Source: Massilia violaceinigra (GTDB lineage: Bacteria > Pseudomonadota > Gammaproteobacteria > Burkholderiales > Burkholderiaceae_D). From it: 64,000 nucleotides of DNA. Below the pieces are notes generated by a model that worked only from the letters and a program-made list of their open reading frames with translations, was not told the DNA's origin and did not search any database. The stretch spans positions 6,634,001-6,698,000 of the forward strand of contig NZ_CP024608.1 of the NCBI RefSeq assembly GCF_002752675.1, read 5' to 3'. Position 1 is the stretch's first letter; each line of letters opens with the position of its first letter. Below are positions 18,408 to 27,921 of the stretch, piece by piece. The translations under genes and the position numbers were made by a program.

Positions 18408-18853
18408 GCTGACGGAGATGTTGCGCCATCCACGGCGCGATGTCCCGTCGGCCACCGACGCCGGCGGCATCGGACAAATACTTTATACGGTTTACCTTTC
18501 GCGAAACTTGCATTCTCCGGCTGACAGGCCGGCCTCCCTACCCTCGTTGTATTCTGTTCACTCCACCTGCCCCACAGTCCAATTTCATGGACATTCCTAC
18601 ATTCTGTCTATAGATTAGATGCGGCAATCGTTGTTAATTAATATTCCACAAAACAAACATTGAACATGGGGAGGTGTCCGCGTTTTTCGCTGGATCCGAG
18701 GCAGATCACGCCACGGCAGGCACATCTGAAACAAAGTCCACCTCACGCAACAAGGCTGCAAAGGTCGCCTGTTTTTCACCCGTTTTCCCATTCAGGGTGA
18801 GGCGACAGCTTGAGCTTTTCTTGATCTAACTGCATCCGCCAAGAGAGATTTTA
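18408..18853. other. Intergenic region, no gene found
   Basis: A 446-base stretch between the PepSY gene and the second TonB receptor. It is more AT-rich than its neighbours around 18590-18660 and probably holds the receptor's promoter and a long leader; aagagag at 18841-18847 is the likely ribosome site. No Fur-like box, terminator with T-run or ORF of coding character was recognised. Confidence 0.5.
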
Positions 18854-21439
18854 ATGAAAAAGACTTTTCCAATTGCAGTCATGTTGTTATCCACTGGCGC
18901 CGCCGTCGCGCAAAGCCCTCCGCCTCAACCACCCGCTCCCGACACTGCCGCCCCCGCCGCAGCCCCAGCGGAAGAAATTCAGAAAGTCGTGATTGTCTCA
19001 ACCGGTAGCCGCGGTTCGCAGCGCACCGTCGTCGATGCGCCCGTCCCGGTCGACATCATCAACACCAAAGACTTGAACAAGACTGGCCAGATCTCGCTGG
19101 ACAAGGCCCTTGGCATGCGCGTGCCCTCGTTTAACACCGTGCAGACCCCGGTCAATGACGCCACTTCCCTGCTCGATCCTTACGAGATCCGCAACATGGG
19201 GCCGAGCCGTTCACTGATCCTGATTAACGGCAAGCGCAAGAATTCGAGCGCGCTGATTTACACCCAGACCTCCCCAGGCCGCGGTGAAAGCGGTTCCGAC
19301 ATTTCCGCCATTCCGCAAGACGCGATCAAGCGCATCGAAGTGCTGCGCGACGGCGCGTCGGCCCAATACGGCTCCGACGCGATTTCGGGCGTGGTCAACA
19401 TCATCCTGAAAGATAATCCTCAAGGCGGCTCGCTGACCGCGCGCGCCGGGGTCACCCACGAGGGCGACGGCAAGATGGGGGCGCTGAGCCTGAACCATGG
19501 CATACCCCTGTCCGACAAGGGCTTCGTCAACTACACGATCGACGTGTCGAAAGTCGGCCTGGCCGAACGCTCGGGCATCGTGGACGGCCGCGGCGACGCT
19601 GCCGACTTCGGCGCCGACCTGCAAAAGGACGTGCTGCCATTCCTGGCCAAGTACCCTACCGCCGGCAACATCAACGGCTCGCCTGAAACCAAGGCCAACA
19701 AGTTCCTGGTCAACAGCCGTCTCGATATCACCGACGAGTTCAGCATTTACGGCAACGCGGCCTACGTCAAGAAACAGGTCAACAGCTTCGCCAACTACCG
19801 CACGCCGTACTGGCGTCCGACCGACTTCGGCCTGCTGCATGCGGCCGACCAGCCGTATGTCGGCTATGTGCCCGACTTCATCGGCAAGCTCGACGACTAC
19901 AACGCGACCCTGGGCGCCAAGTTTTCCGTGGGCGACTGGAACGGCGACGTCAGCCTGACCATCGGCGGCAACAAGCAAGCCTATGAAGTGCACAACTCGG
20001 TCAACCGCGGCATTGAAAACGCGCGTCTCGACGCCATCGCCGCGGGCAAGACCCCCGGCCCGCGTTCGCCGACCAGTTTCGATGCCGGCGGCACGCGCTT
20101 TCGCCACACCGTGGTCAATGCCGACGTCTCCAAGCAGGTCAACGATTCCATCAATGTGTATGCCGGTACCGAGCTGCGCAGGGAAAAATATGACGTCATC
20201 GCCGGCGAATTCGCTTCGTACACCGCGGGCGGCGCCGATTCGTATGCCGGCAACATGCCGGAGAATGCCCTGTCGGCCGACCGCAAGAACTACGGCATTT
20301 ACGGCGGCAGCATGTTCGACATCACCAAGCAGTGGCTGATCGACCTGACCGGCCGCTACGAAAAATACAGCGACTTCGGCAACGCCACCGTCGGCAAGCT
20401 GAGCACCCGCTACAAGGTCAGCGACATGGTCACGCTGCGCGGCTCGCTCTCGAGCGGCTTCCGGGCGCCGTCGCTGCACCAGATCTACACCCAGAAGAAG
20501 CAGTATGCCTTCGTGCCCGGTTCGGGCATCCAGGTATCGGGCCTGACCAACAATATGTCGCCCGAAGCGCGCGCGCTCAACGTGCCGCAGCTGAAAGCGG
20601 AAAAGTCGAAAAACGTGACGCTGGGCCTGGGCTTGACGCCCGATGCCAACACCAGCGTCACGCTCGACTACTACCATATCTCGCTGAAAGACCGCATCAT
20701 CCTGGGCAAGGAAATCAAGCCGACGGGCGATTCGACACAGGAACTGGACAAGATCCTCGCCGCCGGCGGCGTGGTCTCGCTCAGTTTCTTCGCCAATGCG
20801 CTCGACAGCCAGACTTCCGGCATCGACTATGTCGTCAGCCGCAGGAATATCCCGGCCCTGGACGGCAAGCTGGCGGTGAACCTGTCGGGTAACTACACGC
20901 TGAAGAACGAGCGTGACGGCGCGATCAACAACCCGCCGGCGATTGCCGCCGCGCGCCAGTCGGTGCTCGACGCGACCCAGGAAGCGCTGATGTTCACCTC
21001 GCGTCCGAAGCACAAGACGGTGCTCGGCCTCGATCTGGATTACAGCAAGTTGAACTTCTCGCTCAACAACACGCTGTACGGCCCGACCCAGTTCCGCAAT
21101 GCGGGGCTGGACGACAACCTGATGGTCAAGTTCAAGACCCGCACCGTGACCGACTTCGCGCTCAACTACCAGTTGACGAACAACACCACCCTGTCGTTCA
21201 ACGTCAACAATATGTTCGACGTCCTGCCGAAGTGGGATCTGAAGCCGGTCAACAACACCGCCAAGGGGAACGACATCCTGACCAGCACGGCCAAGGATCC
21301 GAAGACCGGCATGACTCCGCGTGAAACCCAGGTCAACCTGATCACCTTCAACGGACGCTACCCGATCGTGACCTACGATGGCTCGCATTTCAGCCAGCTG
21401 GGCCGTGCGTACAATATGTCGCTCAACGTGCGCTTCTGA
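18854..21439 (+). CDS. TonB-dependent receptor, 861 aa
   Basis: A large outer-membrane receptor. Signal peptide to about residue 19, a Pro/Ala-rich linker, plug domain with KRIEVLRDGASAQYGSDAI and GVVNIILKD, and a barrel of about 600 residues ending in NVRF with the usual terminal Phe. The 'RVPSFN.....TSLLDPYEIRNMGPSRSLILINGKR' style of plug is typical of receptors for oligosaccharides, peptides or other non-iron substrates in Proteobacteria, and no Fur-like site precedes it. Substrate unknown. It has an unusually long 5' intergenic region of its own. Confidence 0.9.
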   Translation: MKKTFPIAVMLLSTGAAVAQSPPPQPPAPDTAAPAAAPAEEIQKVVIVSTGSRGSQRTVVDAPVPVDIINTKDLNKTGQISLDKALGMRVPSFNTVQTPVNDATSLLDPYEIRNMGPSRSLILINGKRKNSSALIYTQTSPGRGESGSDISAIPQDAIKRIEVLRDGASAQYGSDAISGVVNIILKDNPQGGSLTARAGVTHEGDGKMGALSLNHGIPLSDKGFVNYTIDVSKVGLAERSGIVDGRGDAADFGADLQKDVLPFLAKYPTAGNINGSPETKANKFLVNSRLDITDEFSIYGNAAYVKKQVNSFANYRTPYWRPTDFGLLHAADQPYVGYVPDFIGKLDDYNATLGAKFSVGDWNGDVSLTIGGNKQAYEVHNSVNRGIENARLDAIAAGKTPGPRSPTSFDAGGTRFRHTVVNADVSKQVNDSINVYAGTELRREKYDVIAGEFASYTAGGADSYAGNMPENALSADRKNYGIYGGSMFDITKQWLIDLTGRYEKYSDFGNATVGKLSTRYKVSDMVTLRGSLSSGFRAPSLHQIYTQKKQYAFVPGSGIQVSGLTNNMSPEARALNVPQLKAEKSKNVTLGLGLTPDANTSVTLDYYHISLKDRIILGKEIKPTGDSTQELDKILAAGGVVSLSFFANALDSQTSGIDYVVSRRNIPALDGKLAVNLSGNYTLKNERDGAINNPPAIAAARQSVLDATQEALMFTSRPKHKTVLGLDLDYSKLNFSLNNTLYGPTQFRNAGLDDNLMVKFKTRTVTDFALNYQLTNNTTLSFNVNNMFDVLPKWDLKPVNNTAKGNDILTSTAKDPKTGMTPRETQVNLITFNGRYPIVTYDGSHFSQLGRAYNMSLNVRF

Positions 21440-21501
21440 TCATCCGATGATCGCGCCGGTAAAGATGTTCCCGTCTTGAACCGGCGCCGGCAAAGCTGGT
21501 T

Positions 21502-21532
21502 GGCGGTGCGCTGGAAAAAACTTCCAGCCCGC
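21502..21532 (+). terminator. Hairpin downstream of the TonB receptor, possible terminator
   Basis: GCTGGAA (21510-21516) and TTCCAGC (21522-21528) can form a 7-bp stem around a 5-base loop, extended by GGCGG/CCGCC outside. There is no T-run after it, so it would be Rho-assisted or simply an mRNA-protecting hairpin. Confidence 0.3.
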
Positions 21533-21622
21533 CGCCGGCCAGTTCCTCCTGACTGAACCGATGCCGACGTCGCGTTGCATGAGGCTGTGGGCTAGTTCGC
21601 TCGTGTCATTTTCCAAAAAAAG

Positions 21623-22024
21623 TCAGCCGTTGACCCAGTTTTCCAGTCTGAGCCCAGGGTAGGCGACAAAGTCGCGTTCGTTATTTGTGACAAGAGTCAC
21701 GTCAAGCGCCACGGCATGCGCTGCGATGAGCTTGTCGAGCTGATCCTTTTTGCGGTCGCGCGTCGCTTCCCTGATCGGGCCATACGCCACCGCTGCAGAA
21801 GCATCGAATGGAACGACGTTGATATCTTTTACGAGTGCAGCGAGGTTCTGCCGTTCACGCAAGATATTCGCGGAGATGGTCACGCCATATTCCAGTTCGG
21901 CGAAGGTAATCGCCGACATGACCACATCGCCCACGTAGCATTGGGCAAAGCGCCTGGCCACTTGCTCAGGTTGCTCCCTCATCAAATAGATGCAGATATT
22001 GGTGTCGAGCATGTACAACGGCAT
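21623..22024 (-). CDS. vapC: PIN-domain toxin, VapC type
   Basis: An Mg2+-dependent endoribonuclease that stops translation by cutting tRNA or rRNA when not held by its antitoxin. The four acidic residues of the PIN site are visible: D7 in LDTN, E43 in FAELEYG, D97 in DKLIAAHA and D118 in NERDF. At 133 residues it has normal length. It starts inside the stop of the antitoxin gene (TAATG-like overlap), as usual for co-translated vapBC pairs. Product looks intact. Confidence 0.93.
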   Translation of the reverse strand: MPLYMLDTNICIYLMREQPEQVARRFAQCYVGDVVMSAITFAELEYGVTISANILRERQNLAALVKDINVVPFDASAAVAYGPIREATRDRKKDQLDKLIAAHAVALDVTLVTNNERDFVAYPGLRLENWVNG

Positions 22025-22260
22025 TACAACGCCTCCCGGTCGCTCTGCTCCTGGTCGCCGCGTCCGTCCGCCATGAAATCAGGCCCGAATTGGGCAAATT
22101 TATCCAGCACACCAGCAAGCGAGCGCCGTGCAGGGCGAATGCGAAGCTCGTCGCCGACACGTTCAATTTCCAGTTCAATGTCGGTCCGATCATAGGCCAG
22201 TTCGGAGGGAATCCGGACCGCCTGCGAATTTCCATTTCGAAAAACTTTGGTCGTTTTCAT
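22024..22260 (-). CDS. vapB: Antitoxin, VapB/AbrB type
   Basis: A 78-residue antitoxin and autorepressor. The N-terminal swapped-hairpin AbrB fold is recognised from KVFRNGNSQAVRIPSEL, which binds DNA, followed by an acidic C-terminal tail that wraps the toxin (KFAQFGPDFM and beyond). The gene overlaps vapC by one base and both are probably transcribed from a promoter just upstream of 22260. Confidence 0.92.
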   Translation of the reverse strand: MKTTKVFRNGNSQAVRIPSELAYDRTDIELEIERVGDELRIRPARRSLAGVLDKFAQFGPDFMADGRGDQEQSDREAL

Positions 22261-22310
22261 CTGCTTGTCCAGAGGTGTACCCGGATGTAATGTACCACGC
22301 CTTCATCACC

Positions 22311-22328
22311 GTACATACATGTGTGCAC
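22311..22328. promoter_or_regulatory. Candidate vapBC operator dyad
   Basis: An imperfect 18-base dyad, gtacatacatgtgtgcac, with seven of nine pairs matching, about 50 bases upstream of vapB. AbrB-type antitoxins bind such dyads in their own promoters. Assignment rests only on position and symmetry. Confidence 0.3.
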
Positions 22329-22448
22329 AACGGTGAACAGCGGGTGCTGGCGCGGCCCATGTGTACCTCCACGCGCGGGTTCACGGACAATGGGGCAACT
22401 GAAGCGCCAACTCCCGAATTGGCAACCTGCCTGACGATCCGCGCGGCG

Positions 22449-23678
22449 CTACAGGCCCGCGTCCTTGAGCGCCGCCTCGATCCGATGCAGCGCCTGTAGC
22501 TGATACGATGCGTCGCCTGACGGATTGTTGTCGGCCAGCTTATTCATCATCACCGTATAACTGATGCCTGACGAGAGTTGGCGCAGCACGGTTGAAACGC
22601 CGGGATCGGCGCCGGTGAATCCACCATTATTCTTCGCGCCGTCGAGCGGCACGCCTTCCGGCATGCGGTAGTGGGCCGCGAACAGCGTCATCGCCTTTGC
22701 CGTGGAGATCATCTGGCCGGCCGGAGCCCAATTTTCGGCCCGGACTGCGCCGTCGAGCGCCAGGACAGTGGTGCCGGGGAAAAAGACGCTAGGCGCCATG
22801 ATCGTGGTGATGTAATGCGGCTCGCGCGGATGACGATCGCGCATCAGCGAGCGCATCACCTGGAAATCGTCCTTTGGAACGCCCAGCGGCCCCATGATGT
22901 TTTCTTGAACGTAGGTGACGTAGCCCGCCCCGGACGCCTTTTCGATGATCTGTCCGAGTAACAGATAGCCAAAATTCGAATAGGCCGTTTTTGTGCCAGG
23001 GACGAAATCGAGTTGCTGGCGCAGGACAAAGCGAATGATATCGTCCTGTTGCGGCGGCGCCGACAAGCCGAGCGATTGCTGGATATCGAACTCGGATTGC
23101 ATCGGGTCGCCGCTGATGTCGGCATCCCAGCCACCTTGATGTTCCAGCAGCTGGGCGATGGTGATCGCGCCTGCCCGGGCATCGGGCAACGCCGGCTGCA
23201 GTTCGCGCGCCAGCCAGCATGGAGCGTTGAACCCGGTGCAAAACACATGGTCGGTGAGGGCGAGCTTGCGCTCGCGCGCCAGTTTCTGGATCGCCGCGGC
23301 GGTGACCGGCTTGACGATGCTGGCGGTGATGAACAGGGCATCGGCCGGCAGGGCAATCTGGCGGGCGCTATCGCGATGGCCATAGCCACGCTCGGCGAGC
23401 ATGACGCCATCCTTGGCCACCGCCACCGTGGCGGCGGTGATACCATTGGCGGCCATGAAAGGCTTCATGGCGGCGTCGATTTTGCCATTCAGATCGCTGC
23501 TGCAAGCAAGCAGTTCGGCCACCGATGCGCCGGGCTGCTGCGCCGTGCAAGTAAGCGATTTGCCGGCATTCGACGCCACGTCGCCACTGCTTCCGCCGCC
23601 ACATCCGGCCAGCACGGCAATGAAAGCGGCGCCAATAACGGACTGCGTTGCGCCAGGTAGATACGATAACAATTTCAT
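22449..23678 (-). CDS. Serine hydrolase lipoprotein, class C beta-lactamase/PBP-like fold
   Basis: A 409-residue lipoprotein (lipobox VLAGC, Cys26) with the penicillin-binding fold of the beta-lactamase/DD-peptidase/esterase superfamily. The acylated serine is in S120-I-V-K123 and the second motif is Y233-S-N. The third motif (KTG/HTG-like) is not clear; a GGFTG near the end may take its place. It is more likely a peptidase or esterase than a true beta-lactamase. The start has AAGGAGT upstream. It is divergent from the two-component genes 88 bases away, which might control it. Confidence 0.8.
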   Translation of the reverse strand: MKLLSYLPGATQSVIGAAFIAVLAGCGGGSSGDVASNAGKSLTCTAQQPGASVAELLACSSDLNGKIDAAMKPFMAANGITAATVAVAKDGVMLAERGYGHRDSARQIALPADALFITASIVKPVTAAAIQKLARERKLALTDHVFCTGFNAPCWLARELQPALPDARAGAITIAQLLEHQGGWDADISGDPMQSEFDIQQSLGLSAPPQQDDIIRFVLRQQLDFVPGTKTAYSNFGYLLLGQIIEKASGAGYVTYVQENIMGPLGVPKDDFQVMRSLMRDRHPREPHYITTIMAPSVFFPGTTVLALDGAVRAENWAPAGQMISTAKAMTLFAAHYRMPEGVPLDGAKNNGGFTGADPGVSTVLRQLSSGISYTVMMNKLADNNPSGDASYQLQALHRIEAALKDAGL

Positions 23679-23730
23679 GCGACTCCTTCTTCAGTTCAAA
23701 GTAAGACGCGATTATCGCAACAGTAATCTT

Positions 23731-23761
23731 TTGCAAATCTTAAGACCGGCAGATCTATAAT
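23731..23761 (+). promoter_or_regulatory. Sigma70-like promoter of the two-component operon
   Basis: TTGCAA at 23731-23736 and a perfect TATAAT at 23756-23761, 19 bases apart. The -10 ends five bases before the ATG of the regulator gene, so transcription would begin at or next to the start codon. Confidence 0.55.
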
Positions 23762-23766
23762 GCGCG

Positions 23767-24426
23767 ATGCACATACTGATCATTGAAGACGATCTCGACC
23801 TCGGTCGAGCCCTGCAGAAAGCGCTCCGTCTGGAAGGTTTCAGCAGCGAGTGGCTGCGCCAGGCCGTCGACGCGCCCCGCTCGTTCGAGGGCCTCCACTA
23901 CGCCTGCATTCTGCTGGACCTGTCGCTGCCGGACGGCGACGGGAAAACGCTGCTGGCCCGCTGGCGCAGCGAGGGCGTGGCAATTCCCATCATTATCATG
24001 ACGGCACGCGGCGCACTGGAAGAGCGCATCGCGGGGCTCGACGGCGGTGCGGACGATTTCATCGTCAAGCCTTTCGCCACGGTGGAACTGGCCTCCCGCA
24101 TGCGCGCCGTGCTGCGCCGCTATGCGCAGCAGTCCACGCAAGTGTGGACCATCGGCGATCTAGAACTGGAGCCAAAGTCCTATCTGGCGCGACTGGCCGG
24201 AAATCCCGTCGATTTGTCGCGCCGCGAATTTCAGCTGATGCTGGAACTGGCGCGCGAACCGGGTGTCGTGGTGTCGAAAAGCGCCCTGTCCGAGCGCCTC
24301 GAACCGCTCGGCGAGCCGGTCAACTTCGGCGCCATCGACGTGCATATCTTTAACTTGCGCGGCAAGATAGGCGGGCACCGGATCCGCACCGTGCGCGGGG
24401 TTGGCTACATGCTCGTCCCATGCTGA
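23767..24426 (+). CDS. OmpR-family response regulator
   Basis: Cytoplasmic DNA-binding regulator, 219 residues. Receiver domain 1-115 with acidic pair E7-D8-D9, phospho-acceptor D51 in LLDLSLPDGDG, T in IIMTARG and K in VKPF; winged-helix effector from about 125 with RRVGYML-type wing (TVRGVGYML). No ribosome site precedes the ATG, in line with the promoter being placed for a leaderless transcript. The kinase gene overlaps its end by seven bases. Closest in style to QseB/PmrA regulators. Confidence 0.9.
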   Translation: MHILIIEDDLDLGRALQKALRLEGFSSEWLRQAVDAPRSFEGLHYACILLDLSLPDGDGKTLLARWRSEGVAIPIIIMTARGALEERIAGLDGGADDFIVKPFATVELASRMRAVLRRYAQQSTQVWTIGDLELEPKSYLARLAGNPVDLSRREFQLMLELAREPGVVVSKSALSERLEPLGEPVNFGAIDVHIFNLRGKIGGHRIRTVRGVGYMLVPC

Positions 24427-25784
24427 ATTTTCTCCGCCCCACGCTGGTCAGGCGCGTGGTCCTGGCGCTGATGATGGCGTTTTTCATCGCCTGGTTGTTG
24501 TTATTGGCGGTGATATTCATCGAGGCGGTAGATCCGGCCGTCACGGACAAGAGCATCCAGGAGGTGGGACAGGGACTGGGCGCATCGCTGGCGCGGCTCG
24601 ACAATGCGGGAGAAGCACGCGCCGTCGCCGCAGCCACGTCGGAACAGATCGAGCGGCTCTACCGCACCTACGACATTCCGGCACTCATGCTGATCCAGCT
24701 GAACGATCAGGATGGAACGCGCTTGTATTCATCCCCCGCGGCCGGCCCCGCCCTGCCGGACGGCAGCCTCGGCGCGCTGACGACGGCACGTGTCAATGGC
24801 AGGTCGTTCCGGGTTTTCAAGGGCACGGCCGGGCGCTGGACGGTCACGGTGGCCGGGTCGAGGGTGGACGACAGCTTTTTGCTGATGTCGATCACGCGCG
24901 ACCTGGTCTATTATCTGCTGATCGCCTTTCCCTGCATTCTGCTGCCGGTCTGGATTGCCGTCTCGCGCGGCATGCGCCCGCTGCGGCAAATGAGCAAGCG
25001 GATCGCCGCGCGCGGCACCGACGACATGTCGCCCACCGGCGTCGATCCGATCTATGCCGAGCTGACGCCGCTGGCGGGCGCGCTGGACCGCCTGCTTGCG
25101 CAACTGCGCGAGAAAATCGCCCGCGAACATGGCTTCGTCCAGGACGCCGCGCACGAACTGCGCACGCCGATGGCGGTCATTTCCGCCCAGGCCCACGTAC
25201 TGGCCGTCGAGCCTGAACTGGAGGGGCGGCGCGAAGCGCAGCGCCATCTCGATCAGGCGATCGGGCGCGGATCGCACCTGATTGCGCAGTTGCTAGCGCT
25301 GGCGCGGGTGGACAGCACGCGCGTCGGCGACACCAGCACCATCGACGTGGCCCATCTGGTGCGCCACGAACTGGCGCGGTCGGCGCCAACAGCGATGGAA
25401 AACGGCATCGAACTGGCGCTGGAGGCGCCCGAGCGCTTGCCGTTCACACTCGAGGTGCATGCGTTTCAATCGATCCTGAACAACCTGTTGGACAACGCGC
25501 TGCGCTATGCGCATGCCGGCGCCAATATCGGCGTCGAACTGGCTCGGGAAAACGGCTATCTGACGCTCGCCGTTGCCGACGACGGGCCGGGTATTGCGGA
25601 GCCGGACCGGGCGCATATCTTCGAGCGCTTTTACCGCGCCAGGTCGCAGGACAAGACCGGCTCGGGCCTCGGCCTGGCGATCGTCAAGCAGGCCACATTG
25701 CGGATGAACGGCACGGTCACGCTGACGCCAGGTCCGGGCGGGCGCGGTTGCCGCTTCGTCGTGCGGATCGCGACGCCGCCATGA
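24420..25784 (+). CDS. Sensor histidine kinase
   Basis: Partner of the preceding regulator. TM1 (about 13-36), a periplasmic sensor of about 125 residues, TM2 (about 161-183), a HAMP-like linker, the dimerisation domain with H245 in AAHELRTPM, and an ATPase domain with NNLLDNALRYA, DDGPGIAE, FERFYRA and GSGLGLAIVKQ. It resembles QseC/PmrB-class kinases. The periplasmic domain shows no family I can name, so the stimulus is unknown. All catalytic boxes are intact. Confidence 0.9.
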   Translation: MLNFLRPTLVRRVVLALMMAFFIAWLLLLAVIFIEAVDPAVTDKSIQEVGQGLGASLARLDNAGEARAVAAATSEQIERLYRTYDIPALMLIQLNDQDGTRLYSSPAAGPALPDGSLGALTTARVNGRSFRVFKGTAGRWTVTVAGSRVDDSFLLMSITRDLVYYLLIAFPCILLPVWIAVSRGMRPLRQMSKRIAARGTDDMSPTGVDPIYAELTPLAGALDRLLAQLREKIAREHGFVQDAAHELRTPMAVISAQAHVLAVEPELEGRREAQRHLDQAIGRGSHLIAQLLALARVDSTRVGDTSTIDVAHLVRHELARSAPTAMENGIELALEAPERLPFTLEVHAFQSILNNLLDNALRYAHAGANIGVELARENGYLTLAVADDGPGIAEPDRAHIFERFYRARSQDKTGSGLGLAIVKQATLRMNGTVTLTPGPGGRGCRFVVRIATPP

Positions 25785-25870
25785 TGGGACCTGCCGATGA
25801 CTTGCGCGGCTGCCGTGCCGGTTCAAGGATGCCTGACGGTCCAGGCCGATAGCTGACGAATTACACGCGC

Positions 25871-26242
25871 CTATTGAATTTTGCAATACGCAGTTCCCCG
25901 GTCCGGTCCGATTGCTTCGACTACGCAATAATGTGCACCTGTCGTGCGGGTTGTAACTTCATGGTCATTGGTATCACCTCTGAAATTGTCGCTCAAGACA
26001 AACCTGCCGGTTTCGGAATCGACGATCCTGCAATGGCCAAGATCGGGAGCGTATGCAATATTGATCGTGCACCGGTAAGCGATCTTTTTATCCGCACCAG
26101 CATTGACGGTACCGGTTTGGCAGCGTCCTTCGGACGAACGGCAAGTCTTGGCGTTTTGCGCCCACGCGGAGTGCATTGACCCAGCTAAGGTGAACATTGT
26201 AGCCGTCAGCACAACGGCTTTCAGGGTGATTTGCTTAGACAT
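25871..26242 (-). CDS. Secreted Cys-containing hypothetical protein, 123 aa
   Basis: Exported: a clear signal peptide ends at SAWAQ. The mature part (about 94 residues) contains six cysteines (in KTCRSSEGRC, YRCTI, GHCRI, YCVVE, YCKIQ), consistent with disulphide bonding in the periplasm or outside. AAGGGAG upstream of ATG 26242 supports the start. Family not recognised. It is convergent with the sensor kinase gene, 86 bases away. Confidence 0.75.
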   Translation of the reverse strand: MSKQITLKAVVLTATMFTLAGSMHSAWAQNAKTCRSSEGRCQTGTVNAGADKKIAYRCTINIAYAPDLGHCRIVDSETGRFVLSDNFRGDTNDHEVTTRTTGAHYCVVEAIGPDRGTAYCKIQ

Positions 26243-26901
26243 GATTACTCCCTTTTTCCAAGTACACGAACCACGCTTTCACAGCGCGGCTTGGCTGACT
26301 TTCTCGCAAAAGATATATTCAATTGAGATGAATCCTCCCCCTGCAGGAACTGCCAGGCCGACTGTGACGATTGAACCAGGCTCTCCTCGTCGTACCGCTC
26401 GTATAGCGTTTCTGATTCGATCCGTGGTTCCCGCATCACGCCATGGCACTCGGAGTTAGTTCTCATCATGTCGCGGTCTTTCAAGCCTCCGTTGGGGCAG
26501 CTCAATCAATCTGATGCGTTTTACGAGGTGCGCGGAGCGGCGAGGATAAGCTGGCGCACGAGGCCAGTTCGGCCAACCGGGGCACCGGTGTGCCGATGCG
26601 GCCGCTGTCAACCGCTTGCATGGCGCTGCCCGGCTTTTCGAGGCGGGCAGCGCCGCCAAGGAAAAGCAATACGTGGATGGGAGAAAGGAATTCCTGAGCT
26701 ATACGGTGCTCAGCCGTCAGGTCGTGCCATCGCCACGCGGCAAAAGAACGCGGCGTTGCGCCCGCGATCTCACTTACTGCAGCAATAACTCTTCCGGTAC
26801 CGCTTGAGATGGTCCTGCTTTTGCCATGTGCGGACTACCATTCTCTCACCTGAACGTGGACAGACGGGATGCCATCGTACAGTAGCGAGGATGCGGCCGG
26901 G
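26243..26901. other. Gene-free stretch of about 660 bases, content unclear
   Basis: Short frames exist on both strands (for example 26468-26788 and 26616-26807 on the plus strand) but none has a convincing ribosome site, codon pattern or recognisable product. The plus frame around 26610-26760 has a locally protein-like stretch (LFEAGSAAKEKQYVDGRKEF) with no intact ends, so the region may hold the remnant of a decayed gene. Confidence 0.4.
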
Positions 26902-27840
26902 CTAACTGGCGCTACGCTGGTAAAACCCTTCCAGCTCGCTGCGCACCAGCTCCTGGCCGTGTTCGATCACAAAATCCTGGAACGCGGCGGCCACCTTGGG
27001 GATCGGCTGGCCGGCCAGGTGCATCACCTGCCAGTCGGCGTCGACCGGATTGCCCTTGAGCGGAAGCATGCGCAGCAAGCCGGATTTGAATTCGAGCGCG
27101 CAGGCGTGCACCGACAGGAAGCCCACGCCCAGGCCCGCCGACACCATGCGCTTGATCGCCTCGTTGGACGAGACTTCGGAGCCGAAGTTAAGCGCGTGTC
27201 CGCCCTCCTTGAACAGCCGCTCCACCGCCGTGCGCGTGCCCGAGCCGCGCTCGCGCACCAGCAGATTGGCGCCCACCACATCGGCCAAGGTCAGCTTGCG
27301 CTTCTTCATCAATGGATGGTCGGCGGCGGCCACGAAGCCCATCGGGTGGCGCGCGAAGCGGGCCGCGTTGGTGCGCAGTTCGCGCGGCGGCGTGCCCATG
27401 ATGGCCACGTCGATCTCCTGGCGCGCCAGCATGTTGACGATTTCAACCCGGTTGCCGACCTGGAGTTTCAGGCGCACGTCGGGCCGCTCCAGCGTGAACG
27501 GCACCAGCAGCGGCGGCAGCAAATGCTCGGCCGTGGTGACCGCGCCGATGCGCAGCGTGCCGCTGGTGACGCCCTGCAGCGCCGACAGCTCCTCGCCGGC
27601 GTGCTCCCACAGGCGCAGGATGCGTTCGGCGAAATCGACCATCACCTCGCCGGCCGCGGTCAGCTGGATGCCGCGCCCGTCCTTGCGCACCAGCGCCACG
27701 CCGGTGATGCTTTCCAGCGTGCGCAGTTGGAGCGACACCGCCGGCTGCGTCACGTGCATGGCCTCCGCCGCTTTCGACACGCTCTCGTGGCGGGCCACGA
27801 GAACCAGCGACTGGAGCTGGCGGAAGCTGGCGTGATACAT
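26902..27840 (-). CDS. LysR-family transcriptional regulator (CbbR/CysB-like)
   Basis: A 312-residue regulator: winged helix-turn-helix in the first 65 residues (SVSKAAEAMHVTQPAVSLQLRTLE pattern), then a two-lobed periplasmic-binding-protein-like effector domain. LTADVVG and LLVRERGSGTRTAVER in the effector domain are typical of the CbbR branch, which usually controls carbon fixation or related genes, though none are nearby. AGGGAAT precedes the start. The neighbouring mipA-like gene is on the same strand upstream, 81 bases away, so the LysR gene may be co-transcribed or independent. Confidence 0.88.
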   Translation of the reverse strand: MYHASFRQLQSLVLVARHESVSKAAEAMHVTQPAVSLQLRTLESITGVALVRKDGRGIQLTAAGEVMVDFAERILRLWEHAGEELSALQGVTSGTLRIGAVTTAEHLLPPLLVPFTLERPDVRLKLQVGNRVEIVNMLARQEIDVAIMGTPPRELRTNAARFARHPMGFVAAADHPLMKKRKLTLADVVGANLLVRERGSGTRTAVERLFKEGGHALNFGSEVSSNEAIKRMVSAGLGVGFLSVHACALEFKSGLLRMLPLKGNPVDADWQVMHLAGQPIPKVAAAFQDFVIEHGQELVRSELEGFYQRSAS

Positions 27841-27921
27841 AAGCTATTCCCTATCGATGTGTGAATTACGCGATAAACCCGTTTCTGCCACGCCATGATA
27901 GACCAGTTGGCGCGGCCCGGT

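Noticed and set aside
19211..21388. 725-codon minus-strand frame inside the second TonB receptor gene
   Set aside because: The plus strand encodes a complete receptor with signal peptide, plug and terminal Phe.
22449..23678. True beta-lactamase (antibiotic resistance gene)
   Set aside because: SxxK and YSN are present, but the third active-site motif is unclear and the protein is a lipoprotein; a peptidase or esterase role is more likely.
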